Shown piece after piece: positions 35,097 to 45,892 of a stretch of 64,000 nucleotides of DNA (positions within the stretch are counted from its first letter, which is position 1; each line of letters starts with the position of its first letter). The stretch spans positions 62,001 to 126,000 of the forward strand of contig MDYQ01000094.1 of the NCBI GenBank assembly GCA_003024175.1, in the 5' to 3' direction. Made by a program: the position numbers and the translations under genes. The stretch comes from Planoprotostelium fungivorum (lineage: Eukaryota > Evosea > Variosea > Cavosteliida > Cavosteliaceae). A model generated the notes under the pieces. It ran no database searches and was not told the DNA's origin. It saw only the letters and a program-made list of their open reading frames with translations.

Positions 35097-35341
35097 ATCG
35101 AACGATATTGTACAAAGTAGTGGCGATGGGACCGGTGCATCATTTAGCGTTGGTGGCAGAATGATCTCATAAAACGGGCGGTGTATCGAGTGCACATTTG
35201 GTTACAAATGCTGCATGATGAATACGCAGAAGAAGACACAGCAGACGAGTTCGAGAAGAGTGAACCTGAAAAAGAAGCCGAAAATGTGAGAAAAAAGCAG
35301 GTTGTAATGAGCAATAAAAAAGACAGATCAGCATCACCACC

Positions 35342-36126
35342 ATGAGCTCCACAGACGTCGAATCGATTGCTCCCTTAGAGGGCAAAGTTAACTCTCTTTT
35401 AGGAGAAACTTCACCTGCTGCCACCGATGCTAATCTCAGTCTCGTGAAACTCTATCAGTTCCACCCTGAGCGTCTGAACAAAGACATATTGTCCAAAGTC
35501 CTCGTCAGGTCTCTCATGAATCTTCCTTCCAATGATCTCCAATTGATCCTCTATCTCCTTCCAGAGAAGCAGGTGAGACTCGAACGATGTCGGGAGAGAC
35601 ATTGATGAAGATAAATAGCACGCCGAGGAGCCAACATTAACGGTCGTACGTCTTTCTAACCATTTGGAGAGAGCTCAGTATGCGAAATTCTGGGAGGCCA
35701 CCAAGGGCGCTCAAGAACTTCTCTCTTCCGTACCCAACTTCCACACGACGGTTCGAGAGTGTGAGATCATTTGCCCCATACGACATGATTCTAATCGTAC
35801 TCAGTCATCTCCTCCATGATCACCTTATCTCACCGTACCATCCGTATCGAACAACTCGAACAGGTGATTGACGATTTGGAATGTCATCCATTCTAATCGA
35901 TGTGTAGGTCCTGGGTTTGAGCAAGGAACAGAGCAACAGCTACATCCAAGAGAAGGGATGGTCTAATGACAACGGTGCTATTTCTCTCGGCAGCGTCGAT
36001 CAGACACAGACGAAGAAGATGTCACAGAACGTGAAGTTTGACGGTGCGCATTTCCATCCATCACTGTCCATCAGATTCTAAAACCTCTCAGATCTCTCAC
36101 GGATACTCAAGACTCTCAACAAATGA
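35342..36126 (+). CDS. EIF3K: Translation initiation factor eIF3 subunit k
   Basis: eIF3k is a non-core PCI-type subunit of the eIF3 complex, which docks mRNA and factors on the 40S ribosome. The start ATG at 35342 gives MSSTDVESIAPLEGKVNSLL. Family landmarks in order are ANLSLVKLYQFHPERLNK (human: ANLAVLKLYQFNP), LVRSLMNLPSNDLQLILYLL, RAQYAKFWEATKGAQELLSS, VPNFHTTVRE, EQSNSYIQEKGWSNDNG (human: QLKVWMSKYGWSADESG) and KKMSQNVKFDDLSRIL. Four short introns separate these. The stop is at 36124-36126. Length is about 220 residues, normal for eIF3k. Confidence 0.93.
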
Positions 36127-36189
36127 AAGAATACAGATGTGATCTCGTCTTGTCATTAAAAGATTACACATCTCGTTTATACACTATTT

Positions 36190-36892
36190 TCAATGCAAGC
36201 TGATGGCCTTCAGTCTTTTGTATTCTTGATGCCAATCGATGATCCGTCTGGGCTGCACGTCTGCTCGCGTCGTGTTCTCTTGTCGATTCGTATTGAAGGC
36301 AGAGTCTGAAGATGAAGACATCTGCATGGTGGTGTGGTCTGTATCGTCCATCTCCCCGAATGAGAGCTGCTCGTTCATGTCGTATAGAAGGTGTGCTGCG
36401 AGGACGTCCAAGTTGGGATACGATGCCTCCTCTAAAAGTACTCGAAGATTACCTTCGAAGCCTCGCCATGGGTTGGCGATGTCGTCCGTGTTGTTGTTGT
36501 GCACCATGTTGGTTCTGTTGACTATGCTTTGGCTGCGGGTGATCCTCTTTGCGTGTGGCGTGACAGATAGGGCGGGGTAGAGGAGCACCTGTGTCAGCGA
36601 GAGCGATAGGTCCAGTTCATCTCACACGTGATTTCATCGAAAACCAGTAGAATTCGACGAAAAATATTCATCTAGGCGTCAGCTGCAGCGTCGAAGCTGA
36701 TTCTTTTCGGCTAGTTTTACGCTCAGCAGGAGGATGATGTAGAATAGAGGGGACGCCCTCTATAGAAGTCAGGGGTTCAATTTGGATCTCGAAGTTTGTG
36801 GGAGGCGTGCGTGGGCAGGGAGTTGACTTTTCAACCGATAAGGGAGGGGAATGGAAAAGATGTTGTAAATTCTCTATATGGGCAGGGATCAT
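36190..36892 (-). CDS. Hypothetical protein, unknown
   Basis: The ATG at 36890-36892 starts MIPAHIENLQHLFHSPPLSV, then a Pro-rich stretch (PCPRTPPTNFEIQIEPL). A long intron with donor GTAAAAC near 36715 and acceptor GTGAG near 36625 would join PPAE to HELDLSLSLTQVLLYPALSV in one frame. The second exon contains RITRSQSIVNRTN, NPWRGFEGNLRVLLEEASYP, DVLAAHLLYDMNEQLSFGE and a Ser/Thr/Asn-rich end, IIDWHQEYKRLKAISLH. The helical middle (LRVLLEEASYPNLDVLAAHL) could be a dimerisation or binding segment. About 205 residues. The two exons could also be two genes, since the junction rests on frame continuity alone. Confidence 0.45.
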
Positions 36893-37050
36893 GATGACAC
36901 TGTTGACCTCTCCTATGAGAAGATACGGGAATTTGGGTGGGAGACCCTACGGCCTTCTACACACATGATGATGAGGACGGTGGCACGTGTAGCTGTCGAA
37001 AGTACAGTAAATATCTAATACACAGAAATTCCTCTACAAAGGGAGACGCA

Positions 37051-37902
37051 ATGAATCACGATACGATTGCAACCACCTGCGAGAATGCTAAATCGTCCCG
37101 TCCGTATATGCGGTGCTTCTGTGAAGAGAACATCTACAAGCTTTGTCAGACAATCGGTGATTCAATTCGATGTTCCGAATGATGATGTTGATTCAAAGAA
37201 GAAGATGACTGCTACGTGATCTTCATATCGAATACGAATCAGAACATACCCGTTTTCTCTGTGACGGGTGCAAATCCTGTTGTATGGGTGAGAATCAGAC
37301 ACGACAATGGACGTCTTCTGACGCCATGGGAGGATTATCACGTGATACTGCTCCGAATCGACAAGAATGGAACATCATGGGTGTATGATTTCGACATTCC
37401 CTCCGATGGAGAGCAACCCCCTCCAAATGCATTTCCTCTGGACTTCGAATGGTACGCGAATACGGTCTTGATTTCAGAAAATCTACACGAGCGCTACATA
37501 AGGTGATCCTGTCTTCGAAATCGATCCATCTTCACTCATTCGACAAAGAAGGTACAGAGTTGTATCGAAATCGATGTTTTTGAGAAACTTTTCATCTGAT
37601 CGTTCACACATGATCAAAAACGGGCAGTGTGAGATAATCATTCGGTCATCACATTGTGATCATCCTGATGTGCATTCGACAGGGTTGTCAACTCCTCCTC
37701 CTTGGGATATCATCCAACGAGAAGGTGAAGACATATGCTCTCTACAACAATCTCGACCCNAGGTCTGAACAATCTCTTCTCTCATTATGTAAAGATGGAA
37801 CCATTAGAGGATAGACAAGTCAAACTCGAACAATTGAAGGAGAAAGAGTACGGAGGAGTCTGTGAAGAGTCACACTTCTTTCATCTCTTCGGTTTGAAAT
37901 AA
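37051..37902 (+). CDS. NTAQ1: Protein N-terminal glutamine amidohydrolase (WDYHV family)
   Basis: NTAQ1 deamidates N-terminal Gln to Glu, feeding the Arg/N-degron pathway. The first ATG in frame is at 37051 (MNHDTIATTCENAKSSRPYM). The catalytic Cys is in MRCFCEENIYKLC. The family motif WDYHV appears as PWEDYHVILLRIDK (His), followed by WVYDFDIPSD (Asp). Later come YRVVSKSMFLRNFSSDRSHM and GQWLSTPPPWDII, both family landmarks, and the tail YGGVCEESHFFHLFGLK. Four introns are needed: near 37157 (donor GTGATT), 37502 (GTGATC), 37633 (GTGAGA) and 37725 (GTGAAG). The single ambiguous base N at 37760 falls in the last of these, just before its acceptor AG, so it does not affect the protein. The stop is at 37900-37902. 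Confidence 0.92.
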
Positions 37903-37929
37903 ATCGTGCACGTTGATGATGGATGATGT

Positions 37930-38451
37930 TCATTGGTTCCTCTCGGCATGATAGCCCATCTTTAATTCTGGATATTGTGCGCACTCGTCCGGCGCTTCAT
38001 CTCGGAGGGAAGAGAGGTTTAACTCTTGTCTCTGTCCGAGCCAGGCCGCGTGAACTGTGTGGTCTCTCTTTTCATATCGTGTCAATGGATGAACGAGAAC
38101 AGAGAGATCTCCATGATTGAGTGCCATCCATCCGTAGACATTGGCGAAGCTCTCAGGGGTACCCATATCTACCTATCGTTCAGCTCGACGACGTGCACGT
38201 TGATCTCTTTCGTTCTTGCCTCGTATGAGCCGATTGGATGTGGACCACGAGGGACGTAGTTGACGTTCGATAAAGGGACAGCCGTATACGATTTTGATTC
38301 ATTCGATCTCTGGATGATCTTCTCTCTGATGTTCAATGCGGCAGCCACCTCTGATTCCATCAAAAATCACAATAGAGGACAGGACGACTTCACCTTCGGA
38401 ATTCTGTGCGTGGAAGTAGACATGGAAGTGAAACTCTTTCGGTTCGGACAT
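37930..38451 (-). CDS. DOPA 4,5-dioxygenase family protein
   Basis: Members of this fungal/plant/bacterial family open the ring of L-DOPA or related catechols with Fe(II). The ATG at 38449-38451 gives MSEPKEFHFHVYFHAQNSE, where HFHVYF carries the first conserved histidines. Exon 2 has LNIREKIIQ and YVPRGPHPIGSYE (family: GPHP...FE). Exon 3 has GTPESFANVYGWMALNHGDL, then SVLVHPLT, RDHTVHAAWLGQRQELNLS. The exon 2 to exon 3 junction uses a GC donor (GCAAGA near 38208) and acceptor ATAG. This 47-nt GC-AG intron restores the usual spacing of 20 residues between GPHP and the conserved Trp. The stop is at 37930-37932. About 145 residues. The true substrate is unknown. Confidence 0.85.
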
Positions 38452-38515
38452 GGTGTCGTTGTGGTTTTGTGAGAATCACTGATGACGACAGTTCCATCGG
38501 GATCGCGTCAATCGT

Positions 38516-39886
38516 ATGACAACCCACCATCACATTTTATTTCTCTTTTGCATCTGGCTGATCAGGGTCGAATCTCAGACGTTCACGTGCATTGCACTGG
38601 GGACAGAAGGTGGAGCGGTATCATCGACGGCAACTGCATTTCTGATTCAGACGACGGCTCTTCCTGATAATGGTTTCCTTCTTTTAGATTCAGGCACCGT
38701 GTTAGATGGTGATGCATTTTGGACTCCGGATTTTACTGATGAGGATGATATGTAGGATTGAACGCGGCCTTGAGGAGAGGATCTTTTGATTTCGATTTGT
38801 CTCAAGCAAATGATGATGATTATTCGAGAGCTGTCTTCATCTTACAGAATCACATCAAGGGTGAGCGCTCTTTGTTGCAATGCAAACAGTGATTCAAGTC
38901 CAAAGGGTACGCCATATCTCACTCTCACCTGGACCATTATGCAGGTTTCATCGCAGCCTCTCAAACAGATACGAGAGGCAAGATGATCTACGGCATTTCA
39001 TCTTCCATCGATGCCATCAAGACCCACGTGATGAATGGACCCATATGGGCCAATTTTGCAGACGAGGGTGAGACGTCCATCACCACGACATCTCTCAAGT
39101 ATAACAGGACCATCACCCATTGGTCAGTACAAATATTCCGTCATCGATGAGCGCTACGTTCAAGTCCCTTTTGGAAATCTCTCCATCGCGGCAGAGACTT
39201 TAGCTCATGGCACTCTGAACGGTCGGACTTTCAACTCATCTGCCTTCTTTGTGAGAGATGATGTCACACGACACATCACATTATTCTTCGGTGATGTCGG
39301 AGCCGACTCCATCCAATCGTCCACGAGGAATCGTGAAGTCTGTAAACGTGCAGCTCCTCTCATCCGGGAGGGATATCTAGACACCATCTTCATCGAGTGC
39401 TCATACACGGAGGAACAACCGACATCACAACTCTATGGACATCTCACTCCTTCTCTCTTGAAAGAAGAACTCTCCGTTCTCGCTTCTCTCACGCGTGATA
39501 AGAGCCGGCCACTGGCTGGCATCAACATCATCGTCATACACATCAAGCCGAAATACAATGAAGACGTGAGAGCTACCATAAAGAGGCAACTGGAAGAGAA
39601 CAATGAATTAGGAGTGCTGTATCATTTTCCAGAGCCAGGTGAGAAACCATGTTACATCGAACCTGGACAAGATCACATGATAGATCTGACTTCTATAGGA
39701 TCGAGATTCACCTTTGGAGGAAAGAAACTCGAGGTCCGAGACGTTCCATCTGCTTCCGTGAAGACATCATGGCCTATGACACCCCTCGAGAGTGCCGTTG
39801 TCGTCTTTTTCGGAGTCATCCTCTGGCTATCCTTCAAACGAGCGAACCAACATAAACCATCGACCGTTTATCGTATCCATCTGTAG
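38516..39886 (+). CDS. Class II cyclic-nucleotide phosphodiesterase, membrane-tethered
   Basis: Class II phosphodiesterases (yeast PDE1, Dictyostelium PdsA) are metallo-beta-lactamase-fold enzymes that hydrolyse cAMP/cGMP. A signal peptide (MTTHHHILFLFCIWLIRVES) is followed by TFTCIALGTEGG and GFLLLDSGTVLDG. A 46-nt intron ends in ATGTAG, then NAALRRGSFDFDLSQAN. The metal motif is YAISHSHLDHYAGF (HxHLDH). Further family blocks are ETLAHG, FNSSAFFVRDD, ITLFFGDVGADSI, LDTIFIECSYT, YGHLTPSLLKEEL and INIIVIHIKPK. Beyond the usual end there is a membrane-proximal segment and a TM helix, ESAVVVFFGVILWLSF, with a short KR-rich tail. The enzyme would therefore face outward or a lumen while tethered, unlike secreted PdsA. 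The stop is at 39884-39886. Confidence 0.93.
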
Positions 39887-40390
39887 ACATCATCCACGCA
39901 TGATCGGCTTTCAATCAATCCCATAATGCACTCTTCTGACAAAGTCAATTCGTTGTAAACAGATGGTTATTCCAGATTACAAAAGTTGAAATGAAAGCTC
40001 ACAGGATGGAGTCATGTGTATGATCCCAACCACAAGGCTTTCATAGAAAGTCTTGGTCTAAGTTCTGTCTGCTTCTTTAGCTTCACAGACCCGTCCCATT
40101 GAAACATCTCATGCAACATCATCACCTCACGAAAACATAAGAAGACGAGCGGAACGAGTGTCTCCTCCCTATGTCACCCGACAGGAGCAGTAGACGTCGC
40201 CTGTATACTCACGTTTGTACAGAAGTGAAGCTCTCGGTGGAGGTCTGTGACACATAACCAACCACCTTAAGACAAAGAAGTAGGGTCCAACTGCCTGTGT
40301 GATGTTACGAAAGACGTTTGAAGTTTTCTGGCACTTGTCTGTGGAGGAAGCTGAAGAGCTTGTTATTCTTCCCGACACGAGAGACCGTCC
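39887..40390. other. Intergenic region, no gene seen
   Basis: This 504-bp gap lies between two plus-strand genes. A minus-strand open frame overlaps 40169 onward but is a shadow of the glucanase exon. No motif recognised. Confidence 0.5.
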
Positions 40391-42100
40391 ATGTCTCTTC
40401 GTGTGTTCAGCGCCCTCCTGGGTGTGTCTTTGGTGCTCGCTGGATGCCCATCCTTCTTGAAGTCCTGCGGAGATGCTTGCTACGCCGAAGACCTCTACTG
40501 CTGCAAGAATGGGATCTTGACTCAAAAGTCCTTCTGCGGGGGTGGTGGTAATAACAACAACAACGGAGGTGGCGATAGAAGTGGAAAGTATGGACCCATC
40601 GAGAAGGGAGATAGAGGAGGCAGCGATCTCGGAGGCATGCCCGTCCGTGCCTCGAACGCTGACGATTGCCAACAGAAGTGCTTCGACCGATCTGATTGCC
40701 AATCGGTGAGCCTCAGAATGCATTCGAGACTAGATGTCTAAAGACATTGCAGTGGGCCTTCGATAGTTGTGGAACCAACTGTTGGTTGAAGAACGGCCAA
40801 CCCGGAAAGGATGGCAACGTCAGTGAGTAATCCATATCATGTTCCATATCGAACTCACATCCTTAGACTGCCGTACAACCGGTGTCATCACAGCCAACAG
40901 AGGCAACAACAACAACGATCAGAGCCACTGCCCATACGGTAATCAACAGAAATGGACCAGCTGGAACTTCTTCGATCAGTTCAACTTCTACACCGGTGGC
41001 GATCCAACTCACGGCTACGTTCAATACGTCGATAGAGGAACCGCCCAGAATGCAGGTCTCATCAACGGAGATAATGGAAGAGCTTACATCGGTGTGGACA
41101 AGAACAACAGAGCCGGAGGCGCTGGAAGACAGTCCGTTCGTTTGGAATCGAAGAACAAATTCGAGAACGGTTTGATGATCCTCGATTTGAACCACATGCC
41201 AGGAAGTGTCTGTGGAACATGGTGAGTCTACATCTGCATGAGTCGGCGAGACTAACGATGGCTCTACAGGCCCGCCTTCTGGAGTTTCGGAGACAACTGG
41301 CCCAACACTGGAGAGGTAAGAGACGTCTTCTACGTCCATCACCTCATACGATGACAGATCGACATCATCGAGGGAGTCAACAGACAAGATTACAATCAGA
41401 TCACCCTCCACACTTCGTCTGGATGCACTCTCGATGGAGGAGCCCAATGGCAGACTGGTTCCACCATCTCAGGTGAAAAGACATTTATTTGATTTTATTT
41501 CTCATCTCTCACAGGCAACTGTGACGCCAACGTGAACGGTAACGCTGGGTGAGCTCGATTTCCCGCCAAATTTTCCCGCCAGAATTCTCACCCTCTCGCA
41601 GCTGTGGAGTCAGAGCCAACAAGGCCAACGCTTATGGAGACAACTTCAACCGCAACGGCGGTGGAGTCTATGTCATGGAGAGGACAGACAACACCATCAG
41701 AGTCTGGTTCTTCCCTAGAAATGCCATTCCCGCCGACGTCCTCTCTGGCAGTCCTAATCCATGCGGTTGGGGCAAGGTGAGCTCTCATCCATCATCGAAT
41801 CACATCACACATGGACACCTCCATTGATGTCATGTCACAGCCCGACGCCGACTTTCCGTTGGGCGGCCAATGCCCCAGAGGCAAGTTTGGACCTCACAGG
41901 ATCATCTTCAACGTGAGATGAAGATGATGTAGATGTCTCGGAGTTGACATCACAAACAGATCACCTTCTGCGGAGATTGGGCCGGAGCTGTCTTTGGACA
42001 GCAGTGTGGAGGAGACTGTGTGTCTTACGTCAGAGACAACCCGGGCGCCTTCGGAGAGTCTTACTGGTCCGTCAACTCTCTCAACTTCTTCCACAGATGA
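40391..42100 (+). CDS. Secreted GH16 beta-glucanase with N-terminal Cys-rich and PAN-like domains
   Basis: GH16 enzymes cleave beta-1,3(4)-glucans and related polysaccharides. The signal peptide is MSLRVFSALLGVSLVLAGC. A Cys-rich segment (KSCGDACYAEDLYCCKNG) and an Asn/Gly linker precede a PAN/apple-like unit: DCQQKCFDRSDCQ with WAFDSCGTNCWLKNGQPG. The catalytic domain begins near 40860. PAFWSFGDNWPNTGEIDIIE (about 41270-41345, across a splice) gives the GH16 nucleophile and acid/base pattern E.D..E, followed by GVN. Then come GCGVRANKANAYGDNFN, GGVYVMERTDNTIRVWFF, NPCGWGKPDADFPLGG, HRIIFNITFCGDWAG and SVNSLNFFHR with the stop at 42098-42100. At least seven short introns. For a bacterivorous or fungivorous amoeba a role in digesting fungal or own-cyst walls is plausible; that is inference. 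Confidence 0.92.
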
Positions 42101-42298
42101 AGCTGATGTGCCTGTTGTGACAATAAAATCAGATATTCAATGTTTTATTCTTTCGTGGAGGCGCAGTACAGATATCCACGGTAACAGGAACACCTTAAGA
42201 CACACGATTTAAGCTACTGTTTAGGAGACCGTGTGGGCAGAGTTATAATTATCTCCTGACTGAGCTCTAAGGACAGATTATTCTAGCTTCACGCCGAG

Positions 42299-43568
42299 AT
42301 GACAATCCAGCGTGTTGCACCATCAGACAGCGATAACAACATGCACACCATGGAAGTTCAAGGTCGAGGAGGTCCCGGGGCAGAAGAAGCCATCGAGACC
42401 ATACAGAGATCATTACCCAGCCGCGTCTACATGGCCATCGTGTGGTTGACTGCCTTCGCTCTGATGTCATGGTTCGTGAAACAAATGTGATGGACATTAA
42501 CAACGACAGGTACACGAGCAGTCTAGCAGGACAACTGTTCGATTCGAGAGCTAAACCGGGTACCGTCATCACATACGAAAACTCTAAATCTCTTCCCTAC
42601 CCTGGCGTAGCGGTGAGACGTCGATCGAAGCATGGTTGCAACACTGACACAAACTCAAAGGTGTGTTCATATACTGTCTACAGTGAGAGGCCCGAACAGC
42701 TGTCGGACGCCAACCGCACGTTCATCCTTGAGGTCATTGACACAGCCATAGGAGGAGAATGGACCCCCATCTTCATCTGGGCCAACGAGAGCGCCACATC
42801 GAACGAGTGAGATGCATCATATCGAGTCAATCAACAGCTGCATTCTCACGCTCGTCAGATGTTACATCTGGAACTTTGGCCCAGAGAATAAGACCATCTG
42901 GTCGACTCATACTGGCATCTATGGTGCGATCACGGTTGACTTCAGTTTCTATGAAAGACCTGGCGTGATGGGCGTCACCATCGGATTCTATGATTCAACG
43001 ACGGACCCCCTCACGTTGGGCGACGAAATCTATAACTCCATCACGTGAGTCGTCGTGATCTTCTAATCGTGTCGGTGTCTGATGTCATCTCCACAGCATC
43101 GTCGGAGTTCAGCAGCAGAACTTCTTCCAGATTCAATACGTGAACGAAGTCCATTCGGAGGAAAACTTCAGCGGCAAACGATGCAGCGTCGATGACTCAT
43201 GCCAAACCATCCCTCAGAACTCGACCTACTTCGATTGGAAGTACACGTCTGCACCTTTAGACACGTTCGTGGACAACCCAGCCGGCAGCAAATACAACGG
43301 CAGCATCCTCTTCTCTTACCAAAAGTTGAGCAAGCAGACGATCGAGTACCAGACGCAGTACAAATTGCAAAACTTCTTTGGTGACTTCGCGTGAGTGATC
43401 GATGATGATGACGGACCTTGATGAAGGGACGCGTTGCTGATGGAGGACAGTGGTATGTTGGGAACTCTGATGGGTATCGATGGTGTCAAGATTTTCAGTG
43501 GTCTCATCGTGTTGATCCTCGGTGCGAAATTCAGAACTCTATCACCGATAGAGGACCACTGGAATTAA
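42299..43568 (+). CDS. Two-TM membrane protein, unknown family
   Basis: The ATG at 42299 gives a cytosolic, acidic N-terminus (MTIQRVAPSDSDNNMHTMEV), then a TM helix, VYMAIVWLTAFALMSW, that ends at an intron. The long extracytoplasmic region includes SSLAGQLFDSRAKPG, GVAVRRRSKHGCNTDTN, FILEVIDTAIGGEW, CYIWNFGPENKTIWSTHTG, VTIGFYDSTTDPLTLGD, FFQIQYVNEVHSEENFSGK and LSKQTIEYQTQYKLQNFF. It has several N-glycosylation sequons. A second hydrophobic helix, KIFSGLIVLILGA, lies at the end, then RTLSPIEDHWN and the stop at 43566-43568. The first intron is about 38 nt with an unusual GTTCGT donor; a 23-nt intron from the GT at 42489 gives the same phase. No known domain. Confidence 0.7.
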
Positions 43569-43745
43569 ATTTTTCCTTTGTAATTAAAAGAGATTTATCA
43601 CATCGTCCCCTCTCTTTGTTTCGTGCCGAATTCAATGGATAGACCTTCGAAAAATGTTGTTGAGGACATCACATCACCACATCATCATGAAAGACATCAC
43701 ATCTCCTTCATCCTCCCAACACAAAGTATAGAACCCGACACTCTT

Positions 43746-45811
43746 TCAAAAGAGAACTTTAGTCATCAACTTGTAGTGAAACCAATGCCACAGTGACCTC
43801 AACCACGTTCTCCTCCTCTTAAACTCTTTCAAAGTGATCTCCCTCGACCCTTCTAAATCTTTGATGAAATCGTTTTCCAGCTGCCTGGCCATGTCTTCGT
43901 CAAACGTGACGACGCCGAGTTCCAAGTTGTGATAGAAGGACACGGGATCTAAATTGAACGACCCGATGAGAGAGTAGTGGCCGTCAGCGGTCAACGTCTT
44001 AGCGTGGATGTTGCCCACAAAATACTCGTACACTCTAACCTGATGTGATCGTGAGATGATGATCGAGATGATGATCGAGATGATGATCGAGATGATGATC
44101 GAGATGATGATCGAGATGATGATCGAGATGATGTGACATTGTGACGCACGTGAGCTTGAGAAGAAGATATAAATGTCACCTTATTGTTCAACAATTGATT
44201 GTATGCGTATTGTGATGCCGTTTTGATTCCAAAGACCTCACTCAGCCTCTGCTCATCGTCATCATCATCATCACGCATCATCACTCACCGATGTCAATAT
44301 CCTGACGTCTGTACCTCTATTCGATGCATTAATGAGAGCTTGGATGAGGTCTGGTGGTGGTACAAAATAAGGTGTCGTGATGTACAGATGTTTGCTGCTC
44401 TTCTCTATCACCTGAATGATGCTGCTCTGAATGTTGTAGATGCCTGATGGGGTGAGGAGAGAATAAAATGGAGGAAATTGATTTTAAAGTTTCACCTCGG
44501 GAGGGGTTGGAGGCCAGGATCTGTACAAATTTTCCCTGGGAGGATGAGTGGAAAACTCGATGAAAATTGTAAATTCACCGCATGAAAATAACGGACTGTC
44601 TGTCTCGTTGGCTTCAAAGGATTCACCTCTGTATCTCATCATCAGCCTCACGATCATCATCACGTTGCATCATGTGATCGTGATCATCATCCCACCTTCA
44701 CCGATGACGAGTGGTGTGACCAGATCCGTGTGGCCCTTTCTCAAGTGTAGACTTGGAGGTGTCCTGCACGTGTCGATCATGGACAGAGCGAAGACTTGTT
44801 GCAGGTTGTAGACGGCGGGTCCGGTGATCTTCATGTGAGTGTCCCTGTAGAATTCTGCGATTTTTTTCAGATTTTTCATCTATTTTCGAATGTGGATATC
44901 TATCGTTCAATATGATATTTCTTCATGAAATACTCTTGAATCTTTTACCAATGATAAATTCGTCCTTGTAATTCGAATGAAAAGTTTCTCCCGCCACATT
45001 TGAATTTCAAAATTCAAATTTCCTCACTCGTTCCTCCGACTTTGTACCCAGCGTACTCGCTGCCGATGTTCATTCCTCCACAGAAGCCCGTGTGGTCATC
45101 TATAACGAGTAGCTTCCTGTGGTCGCGGTACATGCCTCTGTGGTTGTGGATACGGAAGGGCCATTTGGACATGGGGTTGAAGTCTTCGACGTGAATGCCT
45201 TCTTTCACGAGCATGTTGATGTGTTCTCTTCTCAAATGTTTCGATCCCTGCGCGATATTGGACGATGGAATTTTTTTGTCGATGATATGATTGAAAGATG
45301 GTCTCACGATGGTATCGTAGAGGAGATAGACCTCGCAACCTCTCTTTCGTGCGTCGATGAGATGTTGCATGGTGGCCTTTCCCACCGTGTCGGGTTCTAT
45401 GATGTAGCTCTCCATCAAGATCCTCTTCTTCGCCTGTCCCTCTCAGAGGGGTCAACGAGTGACGATCACCTTTCCGATAGCCTGCCACATTTCACGAAAA
45501 GCGGCATCGCCACTGGAATACAGTGTGACATCATTTGCAACTGAACTCCCGCCCATCTTGTCGAAAGAAGGGTTATACAACGGACTATCAGCAACATCAG
45601 AAGACACCCCAATCGACATCTCACTTTCTTCGATATGAAGGAATCCTTGTGAATGGTTTCGTCGTATCAGTTGGCTTCGTAAATGGCCTGTAGACATGCT
45701 GAAGGCGTGGTAGAACCCTCTGCATCTCGCCAGATCACGACATTCACTGATCATGTTCGGAGGCGTTGTAGAAGGTTTCATTGCATTACAAAGCTTGGCC
45801 TCAGATCTCAT
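43746..45811 (-). CDS. Phospholipase D superfamily protein, cardiolipin-synthase-like
   Basis: Two HxKxxxxD motifs identify a PLD-type phosphatidyltransferase: HRKLLVIDD with GFCGGMNIGSEYAGYK (about 45120-45050), and HAKTLTADGHYSLIGSFNLD (about 44005-43950). Before them are LMESYIIEPDTVGKAT and LIDARKRGCEVYLLYD, as in bacterial cardiolipin synthases. The tail includes FYHNLELGVVTFDEDMARQL and EFKRRRTWLRSLWHW, ending in VLF with the stop at 43746-43748. The N-terminus (MRSEAKLCNAMKPSTTPP, later FYHAFSMSTGHLRSQLIRRN) is basic and Ser-rich, which would suit a mitochondrial presequence. It lacks the N-terminal TM pair of bacterial Cls. Introns contain a 12-bp tandem repeat. The gene is divergent from SPT6 with only 81 bp between the start codons. 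Confidence 0.85.
44061..44132. repeat. 12-bp tandem repeat, six copies, in a PLD gene intron
   Basis: GATCGAGATGAT is repeated six times in exact register (copies start at 44061, 44073, 44085, 44097, 44109 and 44121). It lies in an intron of the minus-strand PLD-like gene and reads ATCATCTCGATC in sense. Confidence 0.92.
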
Positions 45812-45892
45812 TCAACGGGCGTCCACACGAGGAGCAGGCTGCAAGGGCTTTAGAACCACCACAGACAAACACTCACCCAACAACTACACATC

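Noticed and set aside
37760-37760. Ambiguous base N as a possible coding defect in NTAQ1
   Set aside because: It falls inside the last intron, two bases before the exon, so it cannot change the protein.
38160-38190. A 23-nt intron (GTAGATATG...GAG) in the DOPA-dioxygenase-family gene
   Set aside because: It restores the frame but leaves extra residues. The 47-nt GC-AG intron gives the exact family spacing and a normal intron length.
40863-41447. A 194-codon minus-strand frame across the GH16 exons
   Set aside because: It is a shadow of the glucanase catalytic exons, which have clear family motifs on the plus strand.
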